64,000 nucleotides of DNA from Chlamydomonas reinhardtii (lineage: Eukaryota > Chlorophyta > Chlorophyceae > Chlamydomonadales > Chlamydomonadaceae): assembly GCF_000002595.2 (NCBI RefSeq), contig NC_057005.1, positions 7,861,193 to 7,925,192 of the forward strand, read 5' to 3'. The notes under the pieces are model-generated. The model had not been told where the DNA came from. It saw only the letters and a list, made by a program, of their open reading frames with translations, and ran no database searches. How positions within the stretch are numbered: position 1 is the stretch's first letter; every line of letters begins with the position of its first letter. This document shows, one piece after another, positions 11,969-24,696 of this stretch. A program made the translations under genes and the position numbers.

Positions 11969-14678
11969 AAGCTGCGGAGGCAGGCAGGCAGGCAGACAGG
12001 CAGGCAGGCAGGGAGGGGGCAAGAGCAGGCGGAGGCGGAGGCAGGCGGTCTGGTGTTGTGCGGGTGGCTCATGTGATGTGGTGGTGGTGGTGGGGTCTGA
12101 GCAGGATGAACGGCTGAGGCCAGCTGGCCGTTGGCGGAGACGTCTGTTGGCTGGTGATGAGCACCCCGTTTTGGTGCAAGCTAAGAGGGCAGTGGACTTG
12201 ACATGAACTGCACCGGGCGGGGTTGGGCAAAGAATGGCACGGCAGGTAGGCGGAGCATGATAACTGACATGACATGACACGGTTGGAGGTCTGACCACAT
12301 TGTGACGTGACCCGACAACGGGCGACACTTGCAACTGTCCATCAAGCTCAAATCTTGTGTATGCAACATAACCTGTCCTTTGATAACAAGTAGGCAGGTA
12401 TTGGAAGCGGCTCCAGCTTGAGACTGGTATCATGGCGAGCCGGCATATGAGTTGCCACCGCCTGGGAGAGAGAGAGGGAGAGGGAGAGGGAGAGGGAGAG
12501 GGAGAGGGAGAGGGAGAGGGAGAGGGAGAGGGAGAGGGAGAGGGAGAGGGAGAGGGAGAGGGAGAGGGAGAGGGAGAGGGAGAGGGAGAGGGAGAGGGAG
12601 AGGGAGGGGGAGAGGGAGAGGGAGAGGGAGAGGGAGAAATGCAACCCCTGGGGGCGAATCCAGCAGGGAGGGGTGCTAGGCGCGGACTCTGTGCTCGTAA
12701 ACTGACTGTGTGCACTGGCATCGTCACGCGCTGCTTCCTCCACAGTAATGCGTGCACAGCAGTAAGAGTAGGTGGCGCGGGTGTGCGTGTTTCATTTGGT
12801 TCGAGCTTGACCCAATTGACGTCAGCGTGTACCGGTAGCCTTTATGCCATACCAAGCGGCATACCGTCTCAACTGCCGTTGCATGCATGGGGGAGCAGGG
12901 CGGCTACAAGCAAACCCCCCTCAAGTCCGTCCATTCTCGCCAAGAACACACCAATCTCACCACCACCACCCACCGCTAGCCAGCCACCATCCACCACCCC
13001 TGCGACACATGGACCCACGGCACACGCCGCCAGCCCTGCAACCGCTTCCTTCTATCCCCCTTCAGCCGTCTTCATCTGTCTGCAGCCATCTTCATCCTGG
13101 CATCCATTTGTCTACACCGTGTACGGGACTGCACCCCGGGCAGTTTTCTCCGAACCTGCATCTGGAGTGAGCGCGCGAAATGCCCTCCCATGCATCGAAA
13201 CCTGGGGTAGACCTTGGGGCAGACACCACGTGCAACTGCTCCAAAACTACCGGTATTGCGATGGGCCAAATAGCAGTGTGCCTTATGTATGTATAAGACA
13301 GGCCTGAAGTGAGCATTAATAAGACTGGGTCCCAAGGCACGGTCCCAAGGTGTACATGGAGCTCCTGTGAACTGAACACAATGGTGACACCCCCGCTCCT
13401 CAGGCACTTCGCCCTCAACAAAGTGCGTAAAAATTGTCACGCGCACTCATGTCTTCACATACAATACAACCATCTACGGAGCGCCCAGAGCAGCGGCCCT
13501 CGATCCTCTGGACTACACCCCTTGATCCCGACCGGCCGCCCCCTTTCGCTCGTACTGGCTCGTGAACTGCGTCAGCAGGTCCCTCTTGTAACCAATGCAA
13601 TCTGGCAACGGCAGCAGATGCCCGTGTGACCAGCCCCGATCCCTCATGCCACAACGACTTGGTCCACGGGCAAGACCGCAATCCCTCACTTGTATGCCGT
13701 TTTCGCTCACGCCAAGGACCAACAAGGCACAAGCTCAGTAACAATGCACCACTCCCGCCACATGCTCGAGGCAGCCCAGACAAGACAGCCCGAGGCAACC
13801 TCTTTATGCCCACCGCCACGTAAAAATAGTTGGTAGTAATTAGCCGAGTACTGCTATATCGATGGTCCCCTCCGGTTCGATCTTCGTCTCATACCCTAAT
13901 CAATGGACATGCACTGCTTGCAACCACATGCGTCCCCCCTTCCCTTGAGTTGGGAGTTCCATCTCCCTCGCTCTCCCCTCCATCACTCCAAGGCCTTCCC
14001 GGTCGCTGTAAAGCCCCGTGCAACTTAGCTCGCATACATCCTGCATGCTCACCTCACCTGTTGCCTGCACACGACGTTATCTCCTCCACTCTATCGTCAG
14101 AGCAGCCCGAAGGCCTTCATCACGCACGAAGCACGTGGCGACACAAATCGGCACGTGCGTGCCTTGACCGCCCTCAACCCACACATCCAGCAGTTGCTTC
14201 ACTCCAATTGGCCTACCTACCCGCTGCACGGCCGACAGGCCGTCAAGTGGCCGCACAGCACCCCTGTGTCTACAACATCAACAACATCAAGGTGTCTCCC
14301 ACTTCGCAACCCAGTAGCGCCTCTACTCACTGCATGCCACGCGGCCGCCAGGCCGGCCCCAAATGCAGAGGCCAGCGTATGGAGCCGCAGCAGGCGCAGA
14401 CCTGATTCACTTGAGCGGTCAGGCAACACGCGTTGTGCTGCACTGAAGGCTTGATAGGTCAGCCCATACGAAGCATTGCCACCAACACACAGGAGATTCA
14501 TGCAACGCACAGGCAAAAAGGTTAACAATGCATCATGCACCCACATTGGAAGGCTCTTGGGGTAGGGTGATCACACCCACGCAGCTTCCCCCGAGCTCAG
14601 TCGTTCTCTTGATGCACGTGCTGCCCCTACTGCGGCCCCTTGCGCCGCAGCCCCGAAACAATGGTGGCTTCGCTGCTT
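11969..14678. other. Gene-poor region with a hexamer minisatellite
   Basis: It starts with the p25-alpha 3' UTR (GGCA-rich repeats near 11980-12010). No convincing coding exon was found between 12,100 and 14,650 on either strand; the open frames present are short or lie in simple repeats. Confidence 0.5.
12468..12636. repeat. (GAGAGG)n minisatellite
   Basis: About 28 tandem 6-bp units, almost perfect, with one gaggggg variant near 12605. It creates long artificial Gly-Glu or Arg-Gly frames on one strand and Ser/Pro frames on the other. Confidence 0.97.
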
Positions 14679-17354
14679 TCACTGCAGCCCGGCACTCCTG
14701 CGCCTGTCCTCCGCCTGCGATCCGCCAGCGCCCGCCTCTGCTGGCATCACACCGCCACAGCCGGAGGGCGCCACCACGGCAGTCGCTGCCACCTGCGCCT
14801 GCGGCTCATCATCAGCGGCGGCGGCGGCGGCGGTCGGCGACCTGGCGCGCTTGCCGCTGCTGGGTGCAGGGGGCTGGGGTGGGTGAGGCCCCGCGGCTGC
14901 TGTGAGGATGGCCGCAAGCGAGGGCGCGGGCAGCGGCTCCCCAAGTGCCGCTGCAGAAGCAGCATGGGTGCGCTGCACTGCTGCCGCACCCACAGGCACT
15001 GTGCCGGCAGCTGCCCCCACCGGCCCCAGTGAGTCGGCACTCAACAGTGTCCCCACAGATGCGGCGCCGCCGTTCACTGGCTGCTGCTGGGTGCCGGAGG
15101 CGCTGGCGGTGGCCGAAGCCCCCCAGCCGGGGGCCGCGACAGCTGAGGCATCGGCTCCCGCCTCCTCAGTGCCGAGCAATGTGGCAGCCGTGGCGGCGTC
15201 TGGCATGGCGGCCCCGGCACCGGTATTGGCACTACTGGCACTGATGACGCCTCCGCGGCCCAGCAGCAGCGCACCCAGTGTGTTGAAAGGCGTGAAGGCG
15301 GATGGTGGCGCGGGCTGCGGCGGCGGCGGTGGCGGCTGACCTTTCGCAGCCGCAGCCATTGCGCCCACTGCCGCAGCAGCCGGATCGGCGTCACCATTGG
15401 CCGTGTCGCTGCTGGCGTTTGCGCCTGAGTCCGCCACTGCCTGCTGCAGGAGCCCATGCTGACTAACAGCAGCGGCAGCAGGTGCTGGTGCGGGTGCCGC
15501 CGGCGACTGTGATTGGTGGTGCCGTTGGCGGCCGTTGTAAGGCCGGCTCCCATCGGCTACGCCGCTCGCATCAGCATAGGTGGAAGGCGGCGGCATAGCG
15601 CCATTGCCTCCCCCACCTCCGACGCCCGCGCCATCCCCCCGCGCGGTGCCAGCCGCTTGAGTGCTGCCGCCGGTGCCACTGTTGCTGCTACTGCCGCCGC
15701 TGCCATTGCCTGCTGGGAGCAGGTGCGACGATGACTGCAGCAGCGCCACGGCCGCCGCCGCCGCCCGCAGGTGCGGTTGCGCTGCAGAGCCAGACGGCGG
15801 GGGCATGTGGACGGATGCAGCAGCGGAGGATGCAGCGCCGGGTGGCGCAGGGGCCTGCTGCTGCAGAAAGCACAGCAGGCGGGCTAGGTGCTGATGCTGC
15901 TGATCGTGTTCAGCCTGCGGTAGCGATGGCGGTGGCTGCGGCCTCCCGTGCGCTGCTGCCCCTGAGCCGCTGCCGCCGCCGGGACCAGCCGCCGCAGCTG
16001 CTCCAACAGCGGATGATGCATCCGTCAATGCCCCCAGCAGGCGAGGTTCCGGCAGCGCAGCCGCCGCCACAGCGGCAGCGGCAGCGGCTTCCACCTCAGT
16101 GCCTTCGCCCTCGCCGGCAGCCGCTCCAGCCCGGTGGTCGGCAGGCCCCTGCCCCACCTGCATCTGCTGGCTCTGCTGCTGAGCCCGGCGCAGCAGCAGC
16201 AGCAGCAGTTGTGCCTCGGCCGCAGCCGCCGTCGACATGGGCCGCGGCTGCAGCGCGCCCGCCGCCGCCGCGTGCGCGTGTGCCGCGGGGAGAGCCTGCG
16301 GCAGTGCATGTAAGCAGGTAGCGATGTAGCGTGTCGTTGAAGCAGTCTCGCGTCACCCTAGTGCAATCTCCTTGTGGCACTTGACAGGCGTAGAGGTGCA
16401 GGCAAGCCTTCTGCCACTAGCAAGAAAGCCTCCGCCACCACGTCCGCACCTCGGCTGTGTCAGGCGCCTGCTGCGTGTGCGGGTTGTGTTGTAGCTGCGG
16501 CTGCGAATGCTGCTGCGCCTGCCTGGCTACGTAGTTCTCTAGCCTGCGTGTGTATCTGTGCATGTCTGCGGCAGGCATGGGAAGCAGGCAGTGGCAGGCG
16601 ACATGAGCGGCATGGGGCATTCGCCATCTAAGGGCTTGATGCCTGGCCCTCCCCCGTCTCCACGCCGATCCGAACTCCTCAATCCGGTATGCGGCATCCC
16701 CCCCCTCGTGTTACATCGGCACCTGATAAATCGACCCAGCAGCCGCCTAGCCGGGCAAGCAGTACGTCCGGCACCAGCGCAGTCGCACCGCTCTCTTCCC
16801 ATTCCGGCCCATGCTTCAACCCCGGCAGCCCCCAGCCCAGCCCCCCCCAAAGGCACCGTCCAGCCGGCGCACACGCACCCGTGCACTGCTCCACTAGCTG
16901 TCCGATGAGGAACTTGATGTTGAATGTGCCGTACTCGCCGCTGCCCGCCAGGAAGGCCAGGCGGTTGGCGGCGGAGCGGTTGATCTCGGCGAATCTGTGG
17001 GTTGATCGTTGGATGGGGCAAGGAGGGTCATTGAGGACTGGGCTGGGACTGGGCTGTCATTCTCAAGCCAGAAGGGAGGGATGTCGTTTGCGCCTTGGCA
17101 ATGGGCTGGCCACTTGTTGAGGCGAACAGAACGTGGCCGCCCCAGAACCGCATCGAGTGTCACACACGTCGGTCGGCGCGCCGTGGCAATGCCCCAGTCC
17201 CACCCTGTCCCACAGCAAAGTCCCACGACGCCGCTACCTGCATCGGAATACGCTGATGTCGCTGAGCTCAATGTCAGCAGCAGACATGATGCGCTCCCAG
17301 TAGCCGCATTCGGTGAGCGCGTCAAGGCCAGCCAATGTTCCCGGCGGCAAATTC
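14679..17354 (-). CDS. Unknown Ala/Gln/Gly-rich protein, partial model
   Basis: Several exon-like pieces on the minus strand point to one gene. Exon 17238-17354 reads ALTECGYWERIMSAADIEL and ends AG|gtagcg. Exon 16994 down to about 16879 reads NRLAFLAGSGEYGTFNIKFL and joins in phase. Further candidates lie near 16540-16424 (LENYVARQAQQHSQPQ) and 16420-16270 (DCFNDTLHRYLLTC). A long Ala/Gly/Gln-rich frame then runs from about 16290 or 16238 to a stop at 14679 (at least 519 aa, with a KRARSP basic patch near the end). The first two pieces look like conserved folded protein; the tail looks disordered. I do not recognise the family. How the middle pieces join, and where the gene starts, I could not settle. 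Poly-Ala/Gln tails of this kind are common in volvocine regulators, but no function is claimed. Confidence 0.4.
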
Positions 17355-18145
17355 CTGTGTGCGGGGGTTGCGCGGTCGGCACTCAGGTCGGTACCACGGC
17401 GGCGTGCAGGCCGCAGAGCGCTAGCACTTGTTCAAGCCGGCAGCATTTAGCTTAGACAGTCCCGCCGGCTGGCGCTTGCGCGCGGCCACTGCTTCAATGC
17501 CTGGCGCGCCATTGTCTGTCTCACCGGAATGTGCGCTCCTCCCTTCCCATTTTCATCAGAGCCCGCTTGTCACTCAGAGCGCTGGGCTGCTGTCCATGTG
17601 GGCAGGTGCGCGGCGCTATTTGGCCTCGCGGCGGTTGCCTGAAAACCGGTTGGGCGTCCGTTGCTCATTCACGCGCACGCTATCGTCATTCGTGAGGCGT
17701 TGTCTACTCCAGAGTAATGCCGCAGCAGCAAGGCCAGTAGGCGCGGGGCACACGCACGGGTCCTGCAGAAAAAGCGCTCACAGCCCGTGTTCCACCTGCC
17801 CATGTGGACGCGTTTGCAAAAGGCTTTAGGGCTTTGCCAGGGCTCTTCTCCGCTGCGCATCCGCACATCCAATTTTGATGCGGCGGAAAGGGGCGGAACC
17901 AAGGGCCCCCGCCCCGCGAGGTCGCTGCACAAAACGGCCCAGAACAAAGTCTTCTCCTTGGTTATCAAGACACATTGCCTACGGTTGTTGCTAGTACTGC
18001 CTTTTTGCTGGCTGGAGTGAGCAAGAGAACAGGTTCTTCCAGTCTATCTGGCAGTTGACTTCGTCAACGCTCAAAGCTACGTGCAAAGCACGTCCAAGCT
18101 ATGACATGTCGACACCGATGTGTGAAGAGAACCAAAATACCCCGC

Positions 18146-18574
18146 TGAATGACGTCCGCCCAAAGTGGCACCGGGACATGCGCACACGGCGCCAATCGGA
18201 GGGCATCACGGGGCTGTACCGCGACGACCCCGCGGGAGAGCAGTTCCCGGAGATGGAGGCGCTGCTGGAGGTGGGACAGGCTGGGGGTTGGGGATGGGAG
18301 GGCTGGGGGAAAGGCGCGGGCGGGCCTCAGGGGCTAGATGGACCGCAAGGGTCGTGCGAAGGCGCATGTCGGGTGAGTACCGTACGGGAGCCGGACAGGT
18401 TGGAGGGGGAGGGGGTTGTAGATACCAGCCCAACCTAAACCGAACCAGGGAAATGTATGGGAGCTGGCTGCACAGGGCACGCTCAGGATGGAGGGGTGCT
18501 CGGCGCGTGTGGCGTGGCAGGGATGTGTCAAAGGCGACTGCCGGAAGCCCCTCTGAATGACGTCCGCCCAAAGT
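18146..18574. repeat. Segment flanked by a 21-bp direct repeat
   Basis: The 21 bases beginning TGAATGACGTCCGCCCAAAG occur at 18146-18166 and again at 18554-18574. Between them lies the orphan exon-like piece and one copy of a short dispersed motif (18411-18450). A tandem duplication or an insertion event would explain it. Confidence 0.85.
18411..18450 (+). repeat. Short dispersed motif, copy 1
   Basis: The core GTAGATACCAGCCCAACCTA follows a G-rich run. It matches the copies near 33303, 51752, 52196 and 62818. Confidence 0.6.
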
Positions 18575-18832
18575 ACAGCCGCATTAGCTTCTGGATTGCT
18601 GATAACAACCCCATAAAGGAGTGATCCTTACATCGCGCACTAACGAGCTCGAGGCCTCGAGCACCAGCTTCACAAACTTCTCACACAATCAATACTTCTG
18701 ATCACAACTGCAATTTGCGGAGTCCCAAATTTTCGCTTGCAGCAGAGATATAGGCAAACGTTACAATATCGTTTGTACACGGTACCATTGTACCCGCGCC
18801 CAACCCGAGGGACCCGAGGGTCAGTGTTGCTC

Positions 18833-21800
18833 ATGGCCCGCGGGCGCCGTCCAGGCCAGCGCGCACACAAGAGCGGACAGCGCTGGCATGTGGGTGTGCG
18901 GTGGTCGGGGCTGCTTGGGGCCCTGCTGGCAGTGGTGACGGCGGCGCCGCTGGCCGTCGCTGGAAGCAGGGGGCCCGGTAAGCGGTCGCACACTCCCGCG
19001 ATCTATGGCTGCGATCTCCCCGAGTGTTGATAGTCGCTGGACAACATCGGTGGGCACAGGCCGCTGTATTAGTGTGGGCAATCTGGCGCTCCAAGCTCTG
19101 GGCAACCGTCCAGCCGGGGTGGGGTTGCTACCGGCCGATGCTCGCACACGCACCCGCCCGCGTGCAGACCCCGCCCCCGACGCGTTTGTCACGCGCTCCG
19201 GCTCCCGGCTGACACTGGCGGGCCGGCCCTACCACTTCCTGGGCTTCAACGCCTACCAGGTGGCGGCGGGGCGGGGGGAGTGGGCTGGCGGGGTCAGGGG
19301 CGGCGGTGGGCATGATGAAGGGCGGGGAGGGCAGGTGGGGCCAGCGAGGGGTGGGGAGGGGCGGACGAGGCAGGAAGGAAGGTCAGGCGAGGGCGACGGG
19401 CCTCACATGCAAACGGAATATGCTGGGTGCAAGGCTGGGGTTGAATGCCTGACGTTGTGACGTAAAGCCCGCCGCCATGCCTCGCCCCGCACGCTCGCCC
19501 CCTCCCGCCAGCTGACGGCCCAGGCGGCGGGCGAGAATGACGACGGCTGGCCGGGCGACGGCGGTGTGGTCGCGGCGGGCCGGGCGCGAGTGGAGCAGCT
19601 GCTGGGGCTGGCAGCGGTGGGTGACGTGGATGGCTGGGGGTCGCGGGGGTGCGGCGTCCTGGTGGCTGCAGGCGCCCCCCGCATGGCAGGGTCTGGACTG
19701 CAAGCCACGTACGAGACCCTCAGGCAGAAGGCAGGAGCATAGTTGAAAGGGCATGTCAGTGGGCAGAAGCCTGATCTGCACCCGTGCACTACCCGCACTT
19801 CTCTTGCTCCGCTGCCCGTACTGACCGCTTGCTGGCCCTGCCTGCTGCCCCCCCCCCTGCGCCCTCCCTGCTGCCTGTAGCGCCTGGGACTGCGGGTGGT
19901 ACGCACCTGGGCCTTCAACCACCGCCTGCCCGCACTCAACCCCGCCTGGCTGCAGCATGAGAAGCCCTACGACAGCGGCAGTAGCAGTAGCAACTCCAGC
20001 AGCAGTAGCAGCACAACCAGCTACCTCGCTGGCTGCCTGACTGACACCAACGGCGGGTCGGCCTGCGCCGCCGGTCTGCCGCTGGTGTGGGATGAGGCGG
20101 AGTTCGTGGGGCTGGACTGGGTGGTGGCGCGGGCGGAGGCGGCGGGCGTGAGGCTGGTGCTGGCGCTGGGTAACTTGTGGCCCGCGTGTGAGTGGGCAGT
20201 GTGCAGGTGGTGGGAGGCGGAGGCAGGCGGGCAGAGGGGGTTGGGGACCAGGGGGGTTGGGGGTCGGGTGGGGTGGGCAGGCAGGCAGGTGAGTGAGCCC
20301 TGCCACGCACCCTGTGGGATGAAGGATGCGAGCATACACGCACGTGGCGTTTCCTTTTCTAACACGTGGCGGCGCAGCTAACTATTATCCTGTGTATCTA
20401 GCAGGGAGGCTGGAAGGCTGGGGCACATGCACGTCCACGGTCCACCGCCTCACCTCCCGCCTCACCTCCCGCCTCACCTCCCGCCTGCCACCTGCCACAG
20501 ATGTGGGGCCGGAGCGGTTCCTGCGCGCGGCGCAGCTGCTGAGCCCGCCGGGGGCGACTGCAGGTGGAGGCGCAGCGGATGCAGCACCTACTGCCACGGG
20601 CCTGAGCGGCAGGGCCCTAGGTGAGAGCCTGGGGCCGGCGTGGACTGCAGTGTGCTTGATGAGGTGCACGTGCGTGTATTGGGTTGCGCTCTGTACCCCC
20701 ACAGTTGCATCCTACACTTACCCGCCGGACCAACTTCGTATGCTCTGCACGCCTGATCTCTGTGCCGCGGCTGCCTGCGGCTCCTGTCCTGTCCTGGCCT
20801 GTCCCGGCCCACCACTGGCGGCATCATGCAGTGTCGGCTGACGCGGATGCGCTGCAGCGGGCCGCCGGCGGACCCACCAGCGTGGCCGACTTCTACTGCC
20901 ACCCGGGCGCGCGGCGGCTGTACGCGGAGCACATACGCCGGGTGACGGGCCGCGTCAACACCTTCACCGGCCGGAGGTACAGGTGGGCGCACGGGGTAGG
21001 AGGTGTGGTGTGGGTGGGAGGTGTGGCGTGGGTGGGAGGTGTGGTGTGAGCGAGTAGTGCTGTGGACGTGAGTGGTGGAGTGTGCGTAGCCGCGGGCTGG
21101 GGTGTGTTGGCAGCAGCTGGCGGCGACCGTACGTGCTGTGCCGTGTGCCGTGAGGCGGCATGTCCGTGTGGCACCAGGGATGTCCGTGTGACATGAGGAC
21201 CGCAGGAGCGGCTTTAGTTCTGTGTCAGCAATAATGGTACTCCCTGCGTGACAGGGCGTGTTCTGAGGAGGTAGGGGCATGAGGGCATGAGAGACCACCA
21301 CATTCGTGGTCTCCGCCACTGGGCCCCTGTCCCCCAATGCGCCACTGCCACTTGAGCTCGCCAACTGCTGGTGGAGGTGCCAGTCACGGCTACAGCCTTT
21401 GGATCACATTGCTGCCGCCTCTCCTGCTCACTACTACTGCCTCCTCTTGCTGCCTGCTACTGCCACTCAAACGCTGCCTGCTTCTGCTGTTGCTACTGCT
21501 ACTGCTCCCTGCAGCGACACGCCCGCCATCATGATGTGGGACGTCATGAACGAGCCGCGCTGCCCGGGTGGGTGGGTGTGCTGCGGCCCCGGCTGGCTGC
21601 AGCTGTTGTTCACGTGTGTACGACCATGAGCACCCCACAGAACCCTTTGCTACGTGCGTGCCATACACACGTATCCCGTGCGTGCATGCCCTTCCAGTTC
21701 TTCTTTTCAAACATAACAGGTCCCACAGCTAGGTCCACACGGCACTCTGTCTTGTTGCCTGGTGCCGCACCCACTCGACCCCGTCACCACCTAACCCACC

Positions 21801-24099
21801 ATGCCCCTCCTGCCCCCCGCCTACATGCCCTCCCCCTTACCTGCCCCCCTCCCTCCCCTCCCCGCCCGCCCAGGCTGCACGCCCGACCAGCTGTCCTGCT
21901 ACAGCCAGTGGATGCGCCTCATGTCCGACACCGCCGCCGCCGCCGCCCCCCGCCAGCTGCGGGCCATGGGCACAGAGGGCTTCTTCTCCGAAGCACCCCA
22001 CTCCGAGCTGGCGGCGGCGGCGGGCGTGAGCCAACCCCTGGAGGCGCACAACCCGGGTGCGTGCGGGTGTGTAGGTGTGCGAGTGTGAAGCGCTGGAGGG
22101 AGAGGGGGGTAATGGGCTGGGGGTGGAGGACCAGGGGGTTCAAGGGCAGGGGCAAGATGACGAAGCCAAGTGGTCCTGGCCGCCTGGCGAGTGGCTTGTG
22201 AGCCTGGGGCCTGGGACTGTTGCTGCCGCCGCCCAGAAGTACGGTACGCACTGACGCCCTCGCCTGCCTGCGCGGCCCGCCGCCCCACAGGTGTGGGCAG
22301 TGTGTGTGAGGGCGAGGACTGGGTGTCGGCCACACAGTTGCCGGGCATTGACGTGGGCATACTACACACCTACTGGAGGCAGACCGAGGTCCGAGGGCAT
22401 GGGGACGGGGGGCGGGAGGAGCGGGATGGGGCTTAGGGGAGGGTGCTGGCATATCCTAACGCTGCTGCTGCTTGTGGCTTTAGCCGCAGCTGATGCTACT
22501 TTTTGTTTCTGCGTGTGAGTACAGGGTGTGCCCGACTGCGGCTGGGCCCGCATGACCTGGTGGCAGTACCTGCCCTGGTACCTGCACTACACGGTGGGTG
22601 GCGGCAGTGGCGGCGGTGGGCGGGTGGCGGTGGCGGTGGGCGGGTGGCGGCACGGTGGGCGGGAGGTAGTGGATGGGCGGTTCCGGAGCCGGCAGTAATA
22701 ACTCCACACCCTGAGCATTCGACCCCCAGCCCACACCCCTCACCCGCGGACCCCTCACCCTCGGACCCCGCCCCCGGCCCCGGCCCCTCAGGCTGTGCAC
22801 GTGCGGCTGGCTGGAGCCCTGGGTCGGCCGCTGGTGCAGGAGGAGTTCAACATCATCAGCAGGTGGGAGGGGGAGGTGTGTGGGGGGTGGAGGAAGTTGA
22901 CAGTGCGGGGGGGGGATGGCGTGCGGGTGACAAGCTGTACTTGGCTGCACGTTGAGTCTTCTCTCGTTGGCTGCACGTTGAGTCTTCTCTCGTTGGCTGC
23001 ACGTTGGCTGCACGTTGAGTCTTCTCTCCGTGCACACACGATCATTGTCGCACACGATGCTGGAGCCTGCGGCCGGTTTTTGGTCTGTGTTCTTATTCAC
23101 CGCGTCATTGCCTGCCAGCAGTGTGTGCACTCAAAAACCATGAAGATGTTTACCCTTCCTGATGGTGTTCTCGTGACCCCAACACCTCCCGCGCCCGCAG
23201 CCGCTTCATGCCCCAGCAGCGCTCCCAGCTGTTTGCGGCGGCTCTGTGGCAGCTGGTGTCCAGTGCGGAGGCGGGCGGGCCGTTCGCGGGCGCCCTGTGG
23301 TGGGGCGCGGCGCTGGTGGGCGCGGGCTGGGACGACGGCTACACCCTGTTCCTGGACGCGGGGGGCGCCGCTGCGGGGCCCACCCCTGGACTGGGTGCCT
23401 CGCTGTTCACCCTGTCCGGCCTGAACGCGCTGCTGGCTGACCCCGCCTCGCCCAGCGCCCAGGCGGCGGCGGCGATGCAGCAGGCCATTGCGGAGCACCC
23501 GCCGTCAGCCTGTGACCCCGTGCCGGGGGCGCCACCGGGTGGGGGTGGGGGAAATGCCTCGACTAGCAGTGTGGTGGTGAAGAGGGACGATGGCGGGGTG
23601 GAGGTGGTGGTGGCGGCCTCGGCGGTGAAGGTGACGGCGGCGGCGGGTCCGCCTGCCAGCAGTGCCGCAGCCAGCACCAACACCAACAAGTCACCAGTGG
23701 GATCCGTGACGGCCCAGCTAGCGAGCACCACCGCCGAAACCGCAGCTGCTGATGTTGCGGCGAAAGCGGATGTCACGCCCGGCACCCCGGCAGCCGTAAC
23801 CGTACTCTCGCCCTCAATATCATATCAGGTATACTCAAGTAGCAGCCGTAGCATCAGCAGCAACAGTAGCAGGGACGCAGGCGGTGGCCACGCTGGCGCA
23901 TCAAGCCCGAGGCGTCTGCTGCGTCAGCTGGCCGCGGCTGCAGACACGCAGCACGCTCGCGGGGTCCGGGACGGCGGCGGCGGTGCGCCACCCAGCGCCA
24001 CCCGCAGCGGGCGGAGGGGTCGGGCGCTGCAGCAGGTGGAGGTGCTGGACGCCTTCCGCAGGTGCGGGTGCGTGTGAGTGTGCGTGCGCGTGCGTGTGC

Positions 24100-24151
<52 letters not shown>

Positions 24152-24567
24152 CGGCGTGTGTGCTAGTGTGTGTGGGTCTGTGTGTGTACATGGGGTGGAA
24201 GGTTGGCAGCTTGTGTTTACACTGCTGGCCGCCGTGCCACCCGAAGGCCTGACCCTCTCGCTGCTGTGCCTGCAGCAGTAGTGTCTAGATAGCTGACTCT
24301 CACGAAATAAACCCCAACCTGTGCCGCTGCGCCCACTCATGCCGCTACTACCCCCACAGAGGCGGGCCCCGGCAGCAGTGCGCCGAGGCACGGGCCAGTG
24401 CGGGCCGTCAGCCCGCGTCGCCGCCCGCCCTGGGCTCCGACCCGGTCGGCACCCTGACGCCGCCGCTGCCTCAGCTGGCGGCGCTGCTGGCGGCGGCGGA
24501 GGGGCGGCAGCTGCTGGAGGTCATTGCGGCGGCGGCGGAGCGGATCAACGCGCTGTCGTCGGGGTGA
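18833..24567 (+). CDS. Secreted GH5 endo-beta-1,4-mannanase
   Basis: Thirteen exons, about 820 aa: 18833-18977, 19168-19259, 19512-19616, 19881-20187, 20501-20620, 20832-20982, 21515-21567, 21874-22056, 22291-22388, 22525-22593, 22792-22862, 23201-24061, 24360-24567; all junctions keep phase. The N-terminus is basic with a hydrophobic run (LLGALLAVVTAAPLAVA), a signal peptide or anchor. The GH5_7 fold follows: FVTRSGSRLTLAGRPYHFLG, RVVRTWAFNH, DFYCHPGARRLY, MWDVMNEPRC with the acid/base Glu (about E320), PGIDVGILHTYW, and LVQEEFN with the nucleophile Glu (about E459). It should cleave beta-1,4-mannans outside the cell. After the catalytic domain comes a long Ala/Thr/Ser/Val-rich tail (exon 12) with little predicted structure, longer than in plant mannanases. 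Confidence 0.93.
24104..24150. repeat. (GT)n microsatellite just inside a donor site
   Basis: The last intron of the mannanase begins at 24062 with gtgcgg and runs through GT-rich sequence into about 23 pure GT units. Confidence 0.95.
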
Positions 24568-24691
24568 TGGGGAGATGCGGGGTGGGGGTGGGGGTGGAAG
24601 TGCTGGGCATAGGCGGCTGCGTGAGATGCAAGCAACATAGCATGAGCACAGGCCTGCCTGCAGCGATCGTGTACTTCGAGTCAGGCATGCG

Positions 24692-24696
24692 TGTAA
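24692..24696 (+). promoter_or_regulatory. TGTAA poly(A) signal of the mannanase gene
   Basis: TGTAA, the usual poly(A) signal of volvocine algae, lies 125 bases past the stop codon in an otherwise GC-rich 3' UTR. Confidence 0.6.

Larger units (their letters stand above)
17355..18832. other. Intergenic region with a duplicated exon-like segment
   Basis: No complete gene was found. The piece at about 18160-18270 reads WHRDMRTRRQSEGITGLYRD and is followed by gtggga, so it resembles an exon without partners. It sits next to a 21-bp sequence repeated at 18146 and 18554. Confidence 0.45.

Noticed and set aside
12432-13307. 291-codon frame with Gly-Glu repeats (and an Arg-Gly frame beside it)
   Set aside because: It is the translation of the GAGAGG minisatellite.
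23897-24391. Open frames made of His-Thr or Val-Cys repeats
   Set aside because: They are translations of the (GT)n/(AC)n microsatellite in the last mannanase intron.
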